A stretch of DNA of 64,000 nucleotides from Cytophagales bacterium (GTDB lineage: Bacteria > Bacteroidota > Bacteroidia > Cytophagales > Cyclobacteriaceae): assembly GCA_022360015.1 (NCBI GenBank), contig JAKSDQ010000003.1, forward strand, positions 62,001-126,000. Direction: 5' to 3'. This document shows, piece by piece, positions 53,412 through 63,700 of this stretch; the first letter of the stretch is position 1, and each line of letters starts with the position of its first letter. The translations under genes and the position numbers were made by a program. The notes under the pieces were generated by a model. It was not told the origin of the DNA. It searched no databases and saw only the letters and a program-made list of their open reading frames with translations.

Positions 53412-53744
53412 TTACTTGGCATTAAATACAACCTCCGGAATAGATAGCCACATATTCTCCCTGATATTCCTTTTCTCTTCCAACACCTTTTTCCCATAAT
53501 TGGTCAAACAAAAAAATCTCCGCCTTTTTCCACCTCTTTTTGTGGTAGCTCCCGCTAAATGAGACCGTAAATACCCTTTACTCTCGAGCCTGTGCAGGGC
53601 AGCATGTAAGGCCCCCAAACTAACTTTGCGGCCTGTCTGACTCAGGATTTCTTTGTTGATAGCATAACCGTAGGCATCTTCATTCAGTATGGCTACCGCC
53701 AACATGACTATTTCTTCAAATTCTCCAAGATTAATTCCTTTCAT
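53412..53744 (-). CDS. PadR-family transcriptional regulator
   Basis: A 110-residue winged-helix protein: NLGEFEEIVMLAVAILNEDA, YGYAINKEIL and LGALHAALHRLESKGYLRSH form the DNA-binding wing, followed by GKRRRFFCLTNYGKKVLEE. It is a short PadR, typical partner of the adjacent prefix-domain permease, which it is expected to repress. The remnant of another permease starts on the other side, suggesting it once sat between two permease genes. Confidence 0.92.
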   Translation of the reverse strand: MKGINLGEFEEIVMLAVAILNEDAYGYAINKEILSQTGRKVSLGALHAALHRLESKGYLRSHLAGATTKRGGKRRRFFCLTNYGKKVLEEKRNIRENMWLSIPEVVFNAK

Positions 53745-53815
53745 TTTATATACAAATAAGTATTACCTAAATGTATATAAAATAACAGGAAACTGCAAAA
53801 ATTAAGTATAAAATT

Positions 53816-54207
53816 TTGAGACCGGTCTATGACCTATGGGGCCATGATCCGGAAAATCTTTATAAATATTCCGCTCATTTGCAAGTAGGTCTGGCCCTTG
53901 CGGTAAAAGAGGAGATACCGCAGGTGAAATATGCGACACGTTTCCATTACGCCCCCGGGATCGAGGTTACTTCCGGAGATAAAGCTTCTAAGGAAAAAAT
54001 CTCTTTTGTCGATCCTGATTTTTTCAGCATGTTTTCCTTTCCGGTTTTAGCGGGGAAAAAGGAAGAATTCCTCACCGAAAATATCATGCAGTGATTACAC
54101 AGGAAATGGCAATTAAGTATTTTGGCCAGTGGGAGAAAACTATCCAAGCTTTAGAAGAAGTAAAAGTGCTACGATCGAAAATATCAGTGAACAATGAGTG
54201 CATGTAG
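53816..54207 (+). pseudogene. Remnant of a second MacB/FtsX-type permease
   Basis: The frame 53816-54094 (RPVYDLWGHDPENLYKYSAH, EIPQVKYATRFHYAP, DPDFFSMFSFPVLAGKKEEF) is the periplasmic domain of a permease like the one at 50659, lacking the N-terminal helix and all later parts. A -1 shift at 54091 continues it as VITQEMAIKYFGQWEK, matching the usual continuation of the domain (ITQEMAxKYFG), until TAG at 54205. The N-terminus, core helices and C-terminal half are absent. Confidence 0.7.
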
Positions 54208-54467
54208 CAGCGATAATGCGGGGTGCTGTCGATGTTGAAAATTTCGTAATTGTAAACATTTGATCTGTTATCAAAAATGGCGTTTGAAAATCAAGCCATT
54301 CCTGAAAGGAGTTGGCCTCTTAAACCTGTGACTTCTCCTAAAACTTGGATGGTTATTTTTGGAGTAACGGATTTTATGCATTCTATCATCAGGATCAACC
54401 CGGTAAGGTACGATTATTGTTAAATAAAAAATGCCTCCACTTAGATTGACTTATAAACAGTACAGCA
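54208..54467. other. 260-bp region without recognisable gene
   Basis: Follows the permease remnant. Short open stretches (for instance around 54345-54420, reading LDGYFWSNGFYAFYHQD in one frame) look like further decayed coding DNA but match no family I recognise. Confidence 0.3.
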
Positions 54468-54905
54468 ATGATACAAAAAGCATTTCTGTTGAAGTTGTTA
54501 CTTCTTGTAGTAATTATTCCTTCATTTGGTCAAATCAAAATCAGCGGAAACGTTTTAGATCAGGTCGCCGGAGAGCCTATTTCATTTGTAAATATTGGGA
54601 TATTAAATGCTAATGTCGGAACAATTTCTAATGATGATGGAAGTTTTGTGATTCGTATCCCCGCATCTTATTTAAAGGATACTTTAATATTTCCAGCTAT
54701 TGGTTATGGGAGAAGGGCCATTCCTATTTCCTCTATTTCAATATCCGGAATTGTTTTGTAAAAAGATACCGCCCTCGAAAAGTCCAATGACGGTATCTCA
54801 ACCATCGAAATAAAACTTTTCCTAGTAAACTGTTTTTTGGTTAAAAAAAAAGCTAAAATCCTGATTAGAACTGAAAGTGTAAAAATGCGACAACTTATTT
54901 TTTAG
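54468..54905 (+). pseudogene. Carboxypeptidase-like regulatory domain protein, truncated by an in-frame stop
   Basis: From the ATG at 54468 the protein has a signal peptide (KAFLLKLLLLVVIIPSFGQ) and a carboxypeptidase-like regulatory domain (ISGNVLDQVAGEPISFVNIG, GTISNDDGSFVIRIP, LIFPAIGYGRRAIPIS). After SISGIVL an in-frame TAA (54759-54761) is followed, in the same frame, by KDTALEKSNDG, the usual continuation (VxLxKDTAL) of this domain, and the frame then runs to TAG at 54903. Intact family members have several hundred further residues (a DUF5686-like or barrel part), which are missing. Confidence 0.7.
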
Positions 54906-55103
54906 AATAAAACACAGAGGAAATAATCAGATTGCTATCTTGATAAAATCCTTTTGGACTTGCCTTGTAAATTCCTTGAAATCCTTAATAAAAGTTGTAG
55001 GATATTTTTTTATATATCAATCTTAGCGGCTACGCTACTGCTTTCGCTTTTCTCCAACCGAAGGTGGCAATTTACGACTCCCAATCTTTCAATTTCCCTT
55101 AGG

Positions 55104-56870
55104 TCAGCGCAAAAAATCGATGGGACCTTTCATCGAATACACGTCTTCAAGGCTATATTTCTTGCGTTTTAAATTTCCTAGTTTAATTTCCTGCAATACA
55201 AAGAAGTCTTCAATATTGTTTTCTTTTTTCCTTTGTTTATGGAAATGGCTTATAAGGGAATGCAGCATAAATGTCAAATAATATCGAAGGTTTGAAGTGA
55301 TGTTTTCATTATTGGAGCCAATAGAGGCATCATGTACAATTTCATTTCGTATCCTGTAAATTCTGGTCAGATGTATACCTAAATTTTTACAATGGCTGTC
55401 AATATATTTTTTAAGCTTATCATTTCCAGGTGAAAAAAGTCGACTTTTAAACTTCCAGGCCCGGTATGCGAGCAATGGATATTCAGTGACATAAGTCATT
55501 AATTCATCATATAGTTTCTCTTTGATAAGGTACTTGGTGTCGTGCCCTTTATAATTCTTGAGTTTTTTGTGTAAACCCAATCGATTAATTGATTTGTTAA
55601 ATTCCATAAGGTTCCTTGTAAGATAGGCAACGGAGTGCATGGTGGTGAGAAACTTTTTAAGCCTATTAAAGCTGGATTTAGATGAGTAATTTGAAAAAAT
55701 ATATTCTAACCCAATCCAATAGTTAATAAACTTATGTTCCACCTCTAACGCCTCATTCCCTAACCTTAAATACCGGATGGCGGATTTGATTTTCTCTTTG
55801 GTCTCAGAGGATATTTTGTTGTTATTGATGATCTCGGGAAGTTTTTTGTTGTATTCGTCATAAATACTTTTGCCTGTTTTATATCTGCCATCCATTTGAT
55901 GATGAATAGTGTGAAATTCAGGGTTTTGTGGGTTCGACTGATCGATTACCAGTGCTAAATGGATCAACTTTAAATATTGATTGTTAAAACCTAGATCAAG
56001 TAAATCAAGATTCTCAGCGATTGGCGTTTTTGCTAGCTTTAATGCAGTGAAATGGTCAAGTGCATCAACTTTCACCTCAAAATAGGTAGTACTTGAGGCA
56101 GGAGTTGCAAAGTTATTAAAGGTTTTTGAAAACTTTGGATCCTTCATTGTCATATTTAACCTGTGAAGATTCTCGATGACTTTAATTTTCCCTCCAAATG
56201 GATTTATAGCCTTTTTGATGGCTTTGGTAGATTGGATTTTGAAATAAATATGATAAGTCTTTTTTTGACATTTTGTGATCTTGATAAACTCATCAAAAGA
56301 TTGCTCAAAGGTATCCTTTGGCTTATAAACAAAGACGGCCGATAAAAAACGATACAGGTAACTTTTTGAAAATCCACTTCTTAATAATTCAGTGACCAGC
56401 GGCGCAACGATTAATTCGATTTTCCGGAATTCCAGGAATTTGTTTTCTGAGTCAATGTCATCTTGGAATATCAATTTTTTAAGTGCTTTGATAAGTTCAT
56501 TGAGGTACCTTTGGTTTTCTTCAATAGAGATTTTCAGGCAGTTAATGACTTTTTGATAGTCGTCCTTTTTCATTTCGTCAAGCAATGACATCATATACTC
56601 TCTTGAAAATGTTTTAAACTTAATACAGCTGTCTTTTGTGAGCATTTCCTTGGTCTCGTCCCTTATGTTTTCGACAGTTTCAAAGTTTAAAATTCTTCCT
56701 TTTTTGAAATGCAAAAGACATTCCAGCAACTCTGACAAAATCGTATTCGGATTAATTACCCTGGCCCGGTAAGAGTCAATAGATCCGACATGTAACAATT
56801 CAAGGGCCCTTTCGATAAAGAATTTTTGAAAAATATTGTATGTGTGGTTTTTGAATTTGGTAATTTGCAT
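55104..56870 (-). CDS. HEPN-like (Apea-type) protein, candidate RNase or defence effector
   Basis: A 588-residue, lysine- and aromatic-rich, mostly helical protein without signal peptide or membrane helix. The C-terminal part resembles Apea-type HEPN domains: residues 381-395 (FINYWIGLEYIFSNY) match the first core helix and residues 508-513 (RNEIVH, in YRIRNEIVHDASIG) are the R-x4-H motif that forms the RNase active site of HEPN proteins. The N-terminal 370 residues are not recognised. The gene is AT-richer than its neighbours and lies among gene remnants, both signs of transfer. Related proteins act in anti-phage defence, but no partner gene is beside it. Function is inferred. Confidence 0.65.
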   Translation of the reverse strand: MQITKFKNHTYNIFQKFFIERALELLHVGSIDSYRARVINPNTILSELLECLLHFKKGRILNFETVENIRDETKEMLTKDSCIKFKTFSREYMMSLLDEMKKDDYQKVINCLKISIEENQRYLNELIKALKKLIFQDDIDSENKFLEFRKIELIVAPLVTELLRSGFSKSYLYRFLSAVFVYKPKDTFEQSFDEFIKITKCQKKTYHIYFKIQSTKAIKKAINPFGGKIKVIENLHRLNMTMKDPKFSKTFNNFATPASSTTYFEVKVDALDHFTALKLAKTPIAENLDLLDLGFNNQYLKLIHLALVIDQSNPQNPEFHTIHHQMDGRYKTGKSIYDEYNKKLPEIINNNKISSETKEKIKSAIRYLRLGNEALEVEHKFINYWIGLEYIFSNYSSKSSFNRLKKFLTTMHSVAYLTRNLMEFNKSINRLGLHKKLKNYKGHDTKYLIKEKLYDELMTYVTEYPLLAYRAWKFKSRLFSPGNDKLKKYIDSHCKNLGIHLTRIYRIRNEIVHDASIGSNNENITSNLRYYLTFMLHSLISHFHKQRKKENNIEDFFVLQEIKLGNLKRKKYSLEDVYSMKGPIDFLR

Positions 56871-57008
56871 TTATAAACTTTTTGGGTAATTTTATGTTGT
56901 TATATTTATAGAATTAAGATTATTATTAATAAAAATAAAAAGGAAAGTTAGAATTTTTTGGATCTGGTGTTTTATCCCGCAAAATTTTCTTCCACTTTCC
57001 TAAGTATT

Positions 57009-57036
57009 AAAAAGCCCGAAATCCTCGGGCTTTTTT
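57009..57036. terminator. Strong bidirectional terminator
   Basis: Stem AAAAAGCCCGA (57009-57019) and TCGGGCTTTTTT (57025-57036) with a five-base loop, T- and A-rich on both sides. It stands 138 bp upstream of the HEPN-like gene's start, so it cannot serve that gene; it probably belonged to a neighbour now lost. Confidence 0.75.
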
Positions 57037-57155
57037 GTCTAAAAGGAATTTGCCAATGATAACCTGCATGGAAAACGGTTACATTTATTCCAACGGCAAG
57101 TATTGTTGAAAAAGTAAAATCGTATGTCGGTGCGGCCAGGAAATCACTTAAGAAA

Positions 57156-57368
57156 ATGGGATTAGTTGTTGAGTTGGCAATTGCCAAAATAATAGGTGCC
57201 TTAGTTTTGGTATTTCCATTTTTTGGAAGCAACATGAAGGAATGGGCCTATGCCGGATTCGGAATTACATTAATATCGGCTTTTGTGGCCCACGTTAGTG
57301 ATGGTGTTGTAAAAGTTGCCGTTAACATATTTATAAGAGCACCACAAGGAATTTTTATTTCAAATTAA
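57156..57368 (+). pseudogene. Truncated DoxX-like membrane protein
   Basis: A 70-codon frame containing ELAIAKIIGALVLVFPFFGS and KEWAYAGFGITLISAFVAHV, which are the second and third membrane helices of small DoxX-like proteins (about 120-130 residues when intact). The first helix is absent; the in-frame sequence upstream (VEKVKSYVGAARKSLKKMG) is only weakly like the family's linker and no ATG precedes it. The end also diverges. Likely a remnant. Confidence 0.6.
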
Positions 57369-57541
57369 AAAAGGAACCTTTCAATATGAAGAACTAGCAA
57401 TGCGGACACTTTCCGGTAATGTTTATTTGCAACTTGTTTACCAGAAAATGTTAATTTTGAAAATGTAGCATCGGTTTGATTTAGCCAAATTCACAATCAC
57501 AAGTTATATTTCCCTCTAAATTTGAAATGCTTCCTTTTCTT

Positions 57542-58288
57542 ATGAAAGAATCAGCAACAAAAATTCTTATCATCGAAGATGAAATGATCATTGGGGCAAA
57601 TATCTCGTTACAATTAACAAATCTTGGATATGAAGTAATTGGGATTATTCCTCGAGGTGAAGAAGCATTGCTGTTTATAAAAGAAAACGAACCGGATATA
57701 ATACTGATGGATATCCGCCTTAAAGGGCAACTCGATGGAATTGAGACGGCACAACAGATACAAAAAGCATACGATACCCCAATTATCTATATTACCGCCA
57801 ATGCGGATGAAGCCCATTTTAACCGTGCTAAATCTACGAAACCCCAGGCATTCATTTCAAAACCGTTTAAGAAACTTGACTTACAACGTGCAATAGAACT
57901 TACCTTAAGCCGAATTGGTGATAATGAGGATAGGGAAAATGTTGCAAAGAACAACCCCGATTCCCAGTATATACTAAGTGATTCCATTTTTGTGAGGCAC
58001 CACGAAAAGATGGTGAAAATTATTATCAGCAATATCTTTTATGTCGAGGCGGAACGTAACTATTGCCGTATCTATTCCAAAGACAAAAATTACTTGTTGG
58101 TAATGACATTAAAAGATCTGGATAAAAAATTGCCAAAAGAGCATTTCATGCGGATACATCGCTCATTTATAATTAATATTTCACAAATTGATGAGGTGGG
58201 TAGCACTTATGTTGTTGTGGCAAAAAGAGCTATCCCAATAAGTAAAATATATAAAGAAGAATTACTTAAACGACTGCAAACGATTTAA
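57542..58288 (+). CDS. LytTR-family response regulator
   Basis: A 248-residue two-component regulator. The receiver domain starts at KILIIEDEMIIGANISLQL, has the phospho-acceptor aspartate in DIILMDIRLKG (Asp57 from this start) and the conserved lysine in AFISKPFK. A linker precedes the LytTR DNA-binding domain, about residues 145-245 (FVRHHEKMVKIIISNIFYVE, AERNYCRIYSKDKNYLLVMT, MRIHRSFIINISQIDEV). An ATG five codons upstream (57527) is an alternative start. It converges on the histidine kinase gene, the coding ends overlapping by 4 bp, and the two probably form a pair. Confidence 0.93.
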   Translation: MKESATKILIIEDEMIIGANISLQLTNLGYEVIGIIPRGEEALLFIKENEPDIILMDIRLKGQLDGIETAQQIQKAYDTPIIYITANADEAHFNRAKSTKPQAFISKPFKKLDLQRAIELTLSRIGDNEDRENVAKNNPDSQYILSDSIFVRHHEKMVKIIISNIFYVEAERNYCRIYSKDKNYLLVMTLKDLDKKLPKEHFMRIHRSFIINISQIDEVGSTYVVVAKRAIPISKIYKEELLKRLQTI

Positions 58289-60252
58289 CTGTTATGATGT
58301 TCGATCTTAAATTCAAAGGATATTGAGGTGCCGTCTTTCATCATACGATTCATTTTACCCTGTAACTGTTGGCATAATAAATTGACCAGCCGCATGCCAA
58401 AGCCGGTCTCACCAATCTTTTTATCCATGTTTTGTCCTATGCCATCATCCGAGACTTCCAAACACAAATGTTCCTTATCTTTTTGTTCCAGCGCCAATTT
58501 TACTTCACCTTTCCTGTTACCAGGAAAAGCATATTTCAAAGCATTGGTCAGGAGTTCATTAACAATTAATCCCAAGGGAATAGCCGTATCCACATCCAAT
58601 TCCAAAGCCTGCATCTCACATGTTAAATTCACTTGCTCTTCCATACCGAACGAATCCAGCACATGCGTTCCCAGGTTATTAAAGTAATCCTTCATTTCAA
58701 TGGTTGAAAGGTTGGTTCCCTGATACAATTTCTGATGAATCATACTCATGGATTGCACCCTGTTTTGGCTTTCCTGCATCACATTCACAGCATTGGCATC
58801 AGTCAATTGTGCCGATTGTAAAGCCAATAAACCGGAAACGATTTCCAGGTTGTTTTTTACCCGATGATGGATCTCTTTCAACAAAAACTCTTTCTCTTTG
58901 TTTTGCCTCTCCAGCAAAGCATTTTTCTTCTTATTGCTTTGGTAATTCTTATAGAGTACCAATACAAATAGTAACAGGAAGCTGGCGATTACGATGATAA
59001 TTATCTGCCTGGTGCTTTGTTGCGCCAATGCTGTTTCCTGCAATTTGATTGTGCTTTCCTTGAGAGCGACATCAAATTCCGTTTGAAGAAGGGAGATACG
59101 CTGGTCAGCCTCAGCCGTAAAAATGCTGTCTTTTAGCTTATCATATTTAATAAATGCCTGATAGGCTTCTTCATAGGCCTGGGTTGCTGCAAAGGCAAAT
59201 CCCAAAGCTTCATAAGCCTGGCTTAAATAGTACTCATCCCCAAAATCCCGGGTGGCCACTTTAATACATTTTTGCAGGCTTTGTATGGCTTCCTTACTTT
59301 TTCCTTCCAGGTTTTGAAGTTTCCCTATGGATAGCCATGAACGCATGATCATAAAGTTATTTTCCAAAAGTTCTGCATATTTAACCGCGTAAACCCCGGC
59401 AGATTCTGCGGCTTCAAATTGTTTCAGGTATGCATGCAGATCCACTAAAGAAATATATACGTCGCTCAAATTGTTATAAAAACCATATTGCTCTCCCATT
59501 TCAATAGAACGATTGTAATAGGCCAGGGCCTCATCGTATTTTCCAAGTGCTAAATAGTTATTGCCAACCACATACAGTGTAAAATCGTAATCCAGGTCTT
59601 TGATGCCACGCTTTTCAAAAATGCCGATAGACTTCAATCCGTATTCCAACCCCCTTTCAAATTTTGATTGCTTCCAAAAAATATTGCTAAGGTCGCTATA
59701 GGCCAGGGCAATGGCCTTTTTATCATCCAATTGCTCTCCTAGCCGTAAAGACGCTAATGCATAATCTGCTGCCTTGCCCAATTCACCTTTGCGCTCGAAG
59801 ACATACCCTAACTGTGTATTTAAAAAGGCCAGATCTTCTTCCTTCACTTTGTTTTTTGCATCTTTAAGTACTGTAAGAGCACTATCTAGTTTTTCCATCC
59901 TCAGTAAAATACTACCTAAGGTAATCTGAAACCTGCCTTCCCATAACGGATTGTTTTTAGAAGCAGATAAAACCAGCCCCTTTTTAGCCAAGGCAAGAGA
60001 AGTGTTTAAATTACGTGTATGCCAGTAATAGGCAAGATCATTTAACATAGAAAGCCCGGTTGTGTCATGCTTCACTTTATCCCACGATTCTTCCAGGACC
60101 GTTAAATAAGAAGCATCAAAATCATCGGTATCTACGAATACTTTTTTGTAAGGATTGTCACTAGCTAAATCTACAATTTGTCCATAGGAAACAAGCGCGC
60201 CTACCAACGAAAATATGCTTATAAAAACAACCTTCAAAATGGATCTTTTCAT
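58285..60252 (-). CDS. TPR-containing membrane histidine kinase (HisKA_2 type)
   Basis: A 655-residue sensor. An export signal (VVFISIFSLVGALVSYG) is followed by a periplasmic array of tetratricopeptide repeats (about residues 70-400; for instance GKYDEALAYYNRSIEMGEQY), one membrane helix (IIIIVIASFLLLFVLVLY, about 415-433), a short coiled coil, a HisKA_2 domain with the phospho-acceptor histidine in LKEIHHRVKNNLEIVSGLL, and an HATPase domain (NELLTNALKYAF, SDDGIGQ, GFGMRLVNLL). Such kinases with LytTR partners are common in Bacteroidota. The signal sensed is unknown. Confidence 0.93.
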   Translation of the reverse strand: MKRSILKVVFISIFSLVGALVSYGQIVDLASDNPYKKVFVDTDDFDASYLTVLEESWDKVKHDTTGLSMLNDLAYYWHTRNLNTSLALAKKGLVLSASKNNPLWEGRFQITLGSILLRMEKLDSALTVLKDAKNKVKEEDLAFLNTQLGYVFERKGELGKAADYALASLRLGEQLDDKKAIALAYSDLSNIFWKQSKFERGLEYGLKSIGIFEKRGIKDLDYDFTLYVVGNNYLALGKYDEALAYYNRSIEMGEQYGFYNNLSDVYISLVDLHAYLKQFEAAESAGVYAVKYAELLENNFMIMRSWLSIGKLQNLEGKSKEAIQSLQKCIKVATRDFGDEYYLSQAYEALGFAFAATQAYEEAYQAFIKYDKLKDSIFTAEADQRISLLQTEFDVALKESTIKLQETALAQQSTRQIIIIVIASFLLLFVLVLYKNYQSNKKKNALLERQNKEKEFLLKEIHHRVKNNLEIVSGLLALQSAQLTDANAVNVMQESQNRVQSMSMIHQKLYQGTNLSTIEMKDYFNNLGTHVLDSFGMEEQVNLTCEMQALELDVDTAIPLGLIVNELLTNALKYAFPGNRKGEVKLALEQKDKEHLCLEVSDDGIGQNMDKKIGETGFGMRLVNLLCQQLQGKMNRMMKDGTSISFEFKIEHHNS

Positions 60253-60530
60253 AAAAATTGTTCATAAGTAATGATTGTCAAGTATGAAATTACGAATTTT
60301 AAATGGAGATCTTAATTTAACCATCCGGAATGACTCAAGCTGTTGGGATAATCGTAATTGGCTTACTAACAAAATTTTACATCCTCGATGAACAGATCGA
60401 AATTTTGCAAAACATCTCCGGTAAATAAAATAGCTTATTCGGACAAAAAATGCGGGCCTTCGTCCTAAGCCCCTTTATAAATACCGGAATTACCCTTTAT
60501 TTTAGAATAAATCCAACTAATTGTCGCTAC
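60253..60530. other. 278-bp intergenic region, no gene seen
   Basis: AT-rich upstream region of the histidine kinase. No reading frame with a recognisable product, RNA gene or hairpin stood out. Confidence 0.35.
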
Positions 60531-60709
60531 ATGAAAAAGGCATTTCATTCTTCTTTATTATGCTATTTCTTTATTCAGGGAAAGTCGTTTGCGCGCATGA
60601 ATACAATGTTAATGAGCGTTCAAAAGACTTTGACAGGTACATTGAGTAGATAATAACCGAATGGAATGCACGGGGCCTGATAGTAGGTATAGTTATTAAA
60701 TCGAACTAA
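60531..60709 (+). pseudogene. N-terminal stub of a serine hydrolase (beta-lactamase class C-like)
   Basis: The ATG at 60531 opens a signal-like start (MKKAFHSSLLCYFF). The next frame then reads AHEYNVNERSKDFDRYIE, an in-frame TAG, and IITEWNARGLIVGIVIKSN before TAA at 60707. The pattern F-x-x-Y-I-x-x-x-x-x-x-W-x-x-x-G-L-x-V-G-I-V is the N-terminal signature of secreted serine hydrolases of the beta-lactamase/DD-peptidase type. The catalytic SxxK and everything after it are missing. A frameshift and a nonsense codon make it a pseudogene fragment. Confidence 0.5.
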
Positions 60710-60740
60710 TGAGTATTGTCTGTTAAGTAGTAATTCCGGC

Positions 60741-63700
60741 ATGATCTGTACAAACTGTCATTTTGAGAACCCTGATGGCATAAAATTTTGTGGTAATTGT
60801 GGTAAGCCGCAACATTTGCTATGCTCTTCCTGCGGGTTTGAAAACCCTCCCGGGTTTAAGTTCTGTGGCAATTGTGGTATGACAATCTTGCAAAAACAAG
60901 CATCCAACTTGCCTCAACCTGCCGAAGTGTCCAAACCCGAACGAGGAAATGAAGCTGAAAGAAGGCATCTGACAGTGATGTTTTGTGACCTGGTAGGGTC
61001 TACAGCCTTGTCCAATGAACTGGATCCGGAGGACCTGCGTGCGGTGATTACCGAATATCAGAACGTATGCGAAAAGGTTGTAGCCCGGTATGAAGGACAT
61101 GTTGCCCAATACCTGGGCGACGGTATTTTAGTTTACTTCGGTTATCCGGTGGCGCATGAAAATGATGCACACCGGGCGCTGAGTTCAGGTTTGGGAATTT
61201 TAGAGGCCGTTCAGCGATTCAGCAAACATCTGGAAGAATCCAACCGCCCCGGTATTTCGGCCCGGATTGGGATTCACACAGGACATGTGGTAATTGGCGA
61301 TATGGGGGGTACCGGACAAGGTCAACCCCTTGCCCTGGGCGTTGCCCCCAACATCGCAGCGCGGCTCGAGGGGTTAGCTGAACCGAATACAATGTTCATC
61401 AGTGCCGATACCTACAAACTTGTGCAACGATTTTTTTTATGTGAAGACAAAGGTGAACATTCGGTTAAAGGGATTCCCACGCCATTGCGGATCTACCGGG
61501 TTATTCATGAAAACATGGCAAAAAGCAGGTTTGAGGCGAGTCAAAATGGCCTGGACCAGAGCCCTCTGGTGGGCAGAGATAAGGAAATTAAGCAACTAAA
61601 GGAACTTTGGCAAAATGCCACGCAGGGCAAATCACAGGTAGTTTTGTTAAGCGGCCAACCCGGTGTCGGTAAATCCCGCATCTTGCAAGCTTTAATGGCA
61701 CATGTTGCCGCAGATAGTGATGCCTGGCTTAATGTTCACCAGTGCTCCCCTTATCATAAAGGAACGGCCTTCTATCCCCTGGCAGCGGCCATCAAACATG
61801 TGGCACTACAATTGAGTGATGACGAACCCTCCGTTGAAAAGATAAGCCGGCTTGAAGGATTTCTGCTTCAATATGGTTTTTCTTTAGAGGAGATGGTCCC
61901 TCTTTTTGCCAATATCCTGGCACTTTCACTGGAAGGGACTATTTATCAACCGACACCATTTTCGGTAGAGCAGCAAAAACAAAAGATCATGGGCGCATTC
62001 ATCCACATGTACCTGGAACGATCCGTTGAGCAAAATTTATTGCTGGTCTTTGAAGATATTCAATGGATGGACGCTTCCTCCCGGGAGGTTATTACTCAAT
62101 TGACCGATCAGCCACCTACATTGAATATGCTCACCGTATTGAGTTTTAGACCTGAGCTTAATCCCCCGTGGCATATGCAGCCCCACATCACGCCAATGTC
62201 TCTGTCGAATCTACCCGGAGAAGCTGTTCGGGAGATCATTATAAAAATAGCTGGCAATAAACAACTGCCCCGGGAAATAATTGATCAGATTATCCGAAAA
62301 ACTGATGGCGTCCCGCTTTTTGTCGAAGAGCTCACTAAAATGGTTTTGGGATCGGAAATATTGCAAGAGCACGATGATCATTATGAGCTTCGTGGTCCTG
62401 TTTCCTCATTATCCATTCCATCTACCTTACACGACTCGCTGGTCGCGCGGCTGGATAGCATGTCACACACCAAAAAGATGGCACAGATTGGGGCCGTCAT
62501 AGGCCGGGAATTTAGCTATGAACTTATTAATGCAGCCTCTCATATGCCGGAAAAGGCTATGGGCGCATGCCTTAGAGAACTGGTTGAAGCAGAATTACTT
62601 TTACAACGCGGGGTACCTCCTAAGGCTACTTTTACTTTTCGACATGCACTGATCAGAGATGTTGCCTACCAATCGCTACTCAAGAGTCAGCAACAGCGAT
62701 TTCATCAGCGTATTGCCGAGGCTTTGACACAAAAAATACCTGTTCTGGCCGAAAACCATCCCGAAGTGGCTGCCTATCACTTTGAAAAGGCGGGCATGTT
62801 TCACGAGGCGGTGGTGTACTGGATCGCCGCCGGGGATAAGATAAGACAGCACCTGGCTTACGACCAGACGCTGACCTATATGCAACGCGGATTGACTTTA
62901 ATCGAAAAGATAGAGAACGAAGAGGACCGTTCGACCCTTGAATTAAAATTGTTAACCATCCAGGCGCCAGTGCTCATCATGACCGAAGGTTTTTCTTCAT
63001 CGGCGGCCTACGAGGCCAGTTGCCGGATGAAGGAACTGGCCGAACAGCAAAAAGATAGCATGAGCTTATTTCAGGCGCTTCGAGGGGTGATCGTCCACCA
63101 GTTATTTGTAGGCAAAGCAAAGGTTGCCCTCCACTTTGCACAGGAAGCTTTAGACATCGCCAAATCACTACAGGTCAATGAAGTGCTTATGGAAGCATAC
63201 CGGCTGATAGGACAAACTTCAATCTACGTGGGTAAGCTTGCACTTAGCCTGGCGTCTTTTGACAAATCCATATCACTATACAAGGCTACGGATAGGGACA
63301 CGCTCAGCCGGTTGATCGGATCAGATCCTGAGGTTTTCAGTATGATTCAGAGCAGCCATGTCTTGTGGTACCTGGGTTACCCGGAGCAGGCCCTGGAACG
63401 AGCCAAAGGGGCACTGGAGAAAGCCCATGTACTCCAACGTTCCTACACCCAGGTGTTATGCTCATTTATCAGCAGCTTTGTATCCTTGTATTGTGGGCAT
63501 ATTCAGGATACATCGAACCATGCACAATCCTGCATAGCGTTGAGTGAGGAATACGGCCTCTCTATGTTCAGTAATGAAGCGAAGTTGTTTCTCGGGGCTA
63601 CCATGATTGAAAATGGTAAAGTAGAGGAAGGGTTTCAAATGGTGCAAACATCCCTTAAAGGGCGACTTGAACGCAACTTGTTATCAGGAATTCATATGCA

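Noticed and set aside
60450-60653. 67-codon plus-strand frame read as one protein
   Set aside because: Only its middle (from 60531) resembles a signal peptide; the rest is better explained as a shifted frame of a serine-hydrolase remnant.
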